In this document: positions 13,322 to 13,363 of the stretch, piece by piece
How positions within the stretch are numbered: position 1 is the first letter of the stretch
How the letters are laid out: every line of letters starts with the position of its first letter
Origin: Thalassospira sp. UBA1131
GTDB taxonomy: Bacteria; Pseudomonadota; Alphaproteobacteria; Rhodospirillales; Thalassospiraceae
NCBI RefSeq assembly: GCF_002311515.1
Contig: NZ_DCAO01000053.1
Coordinates: forward strand, 1 to 13,363
Length of the DNA: 13,363 nucleotides
Reading direction: 5' to 3'
The notes under the pieces: model-generated
Database searches by the model: none
Told to the model about the DNA's origin: nothing
The model's input: only the letters and a program-made list of their open reading frames with translations
Made by a program: the position numbers and the translations under genes

Positions 13322-13358
13322 TAAACGGGGCGCGGATGTGGGACCTGCGCCCCGTTTA
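13322..13358. terminator. Probable terminator at the end of the polyol operon
   Basis: TAAACGGGGCGC (13322-13333) and GCGCCCCGTTTA (13347-13358) form a perfect 12-bp stem with a 13-base loop. The GC-rich core with AAA and TTT at the base could work in both directions, though the T-run is short. It begins 62 bp past the dehydrogenase stop, so the operon probably ends here. Confidence 0.75.
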
Positions 13359-13363
13359 CCTTA

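Overview
The window looks like chromosomal DNA of an alphaproteobacterium, most likely a Rhodospirillales member of the Thalassospira type. This rests on the moderate-GC codon use, on leucine-biosynthesis and asd genes in one neighbourhood, and on the Smo-type polyol transporter known from alphaproteobacteria. The genus is an inference from general character, not from a search. I see no rRNA, tRNA, CRISPR array or prophage.

Left part (1-1644): the 3' end of leuD is followed by a complete leuB. Together they supply the small isomerase subunit and the dehydrogenase of leucine synthesis. A perfect bidirectional terminator closes the unit.

Second part (1648-5112, all on the minus strand): an ECF41-type sigma factor with a fused C-terminal regulatory domain lies downstream of a carboxymuconolactone decarboxylase/AhpD-like gene, the known pairing for this sigma group. 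An unrecognised 136-residue protein comes next, then a cyclopropane-fatty-acid synthase family methyltransferase with its own terminator. A candidate ECF41 promoter precedes the decarboxylase-like gene and overlaps a hairpin that may end the neighbouring gene.

Third part (5113-6896): a 263-bp element with 33-bp imperfect terminal inverted repeats and flanking TA dinucleotides lies 28 bp upstream of the methyltransferase gene. It looks like a non-autonomous MITE and can fold into a three-way junction. About 400 bp without a convincing gene follows, with a nested hairpin in the leader of asd, then asd (aspartate-semialdehyde dehydrogenase) and its terminator.

Fourth part (7027-13363): a polyol-use locus. 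A SorC-family sugar-responsive regulator is followed by a terminator, a promoter region with two similar 14-bp imperfect palindromes, and five genes in a row: periplasmic binding protein, two permeases, ATPase (SmoEFGK type) and a short-chain dehydrogenase. The binding protein would capture a sugar alcohol, the permeases and ATPase import it, and the dehydrogenase oxidise it to a ketose. A strong terminator after the binding-protein gene and hairpins farther on suggest graded expression along the operon. The dehydrogenase is not the canonical SmoS type, so the substrate may not be sorbitol.

Nothing here is clearly a wholly new system. The points most worth a second look are the structured MITE at the cfa 5' end, the ECF41 promoter nested in a hairpin, the paired operator-like sites, and the unassigned polyol dehydrogenase.
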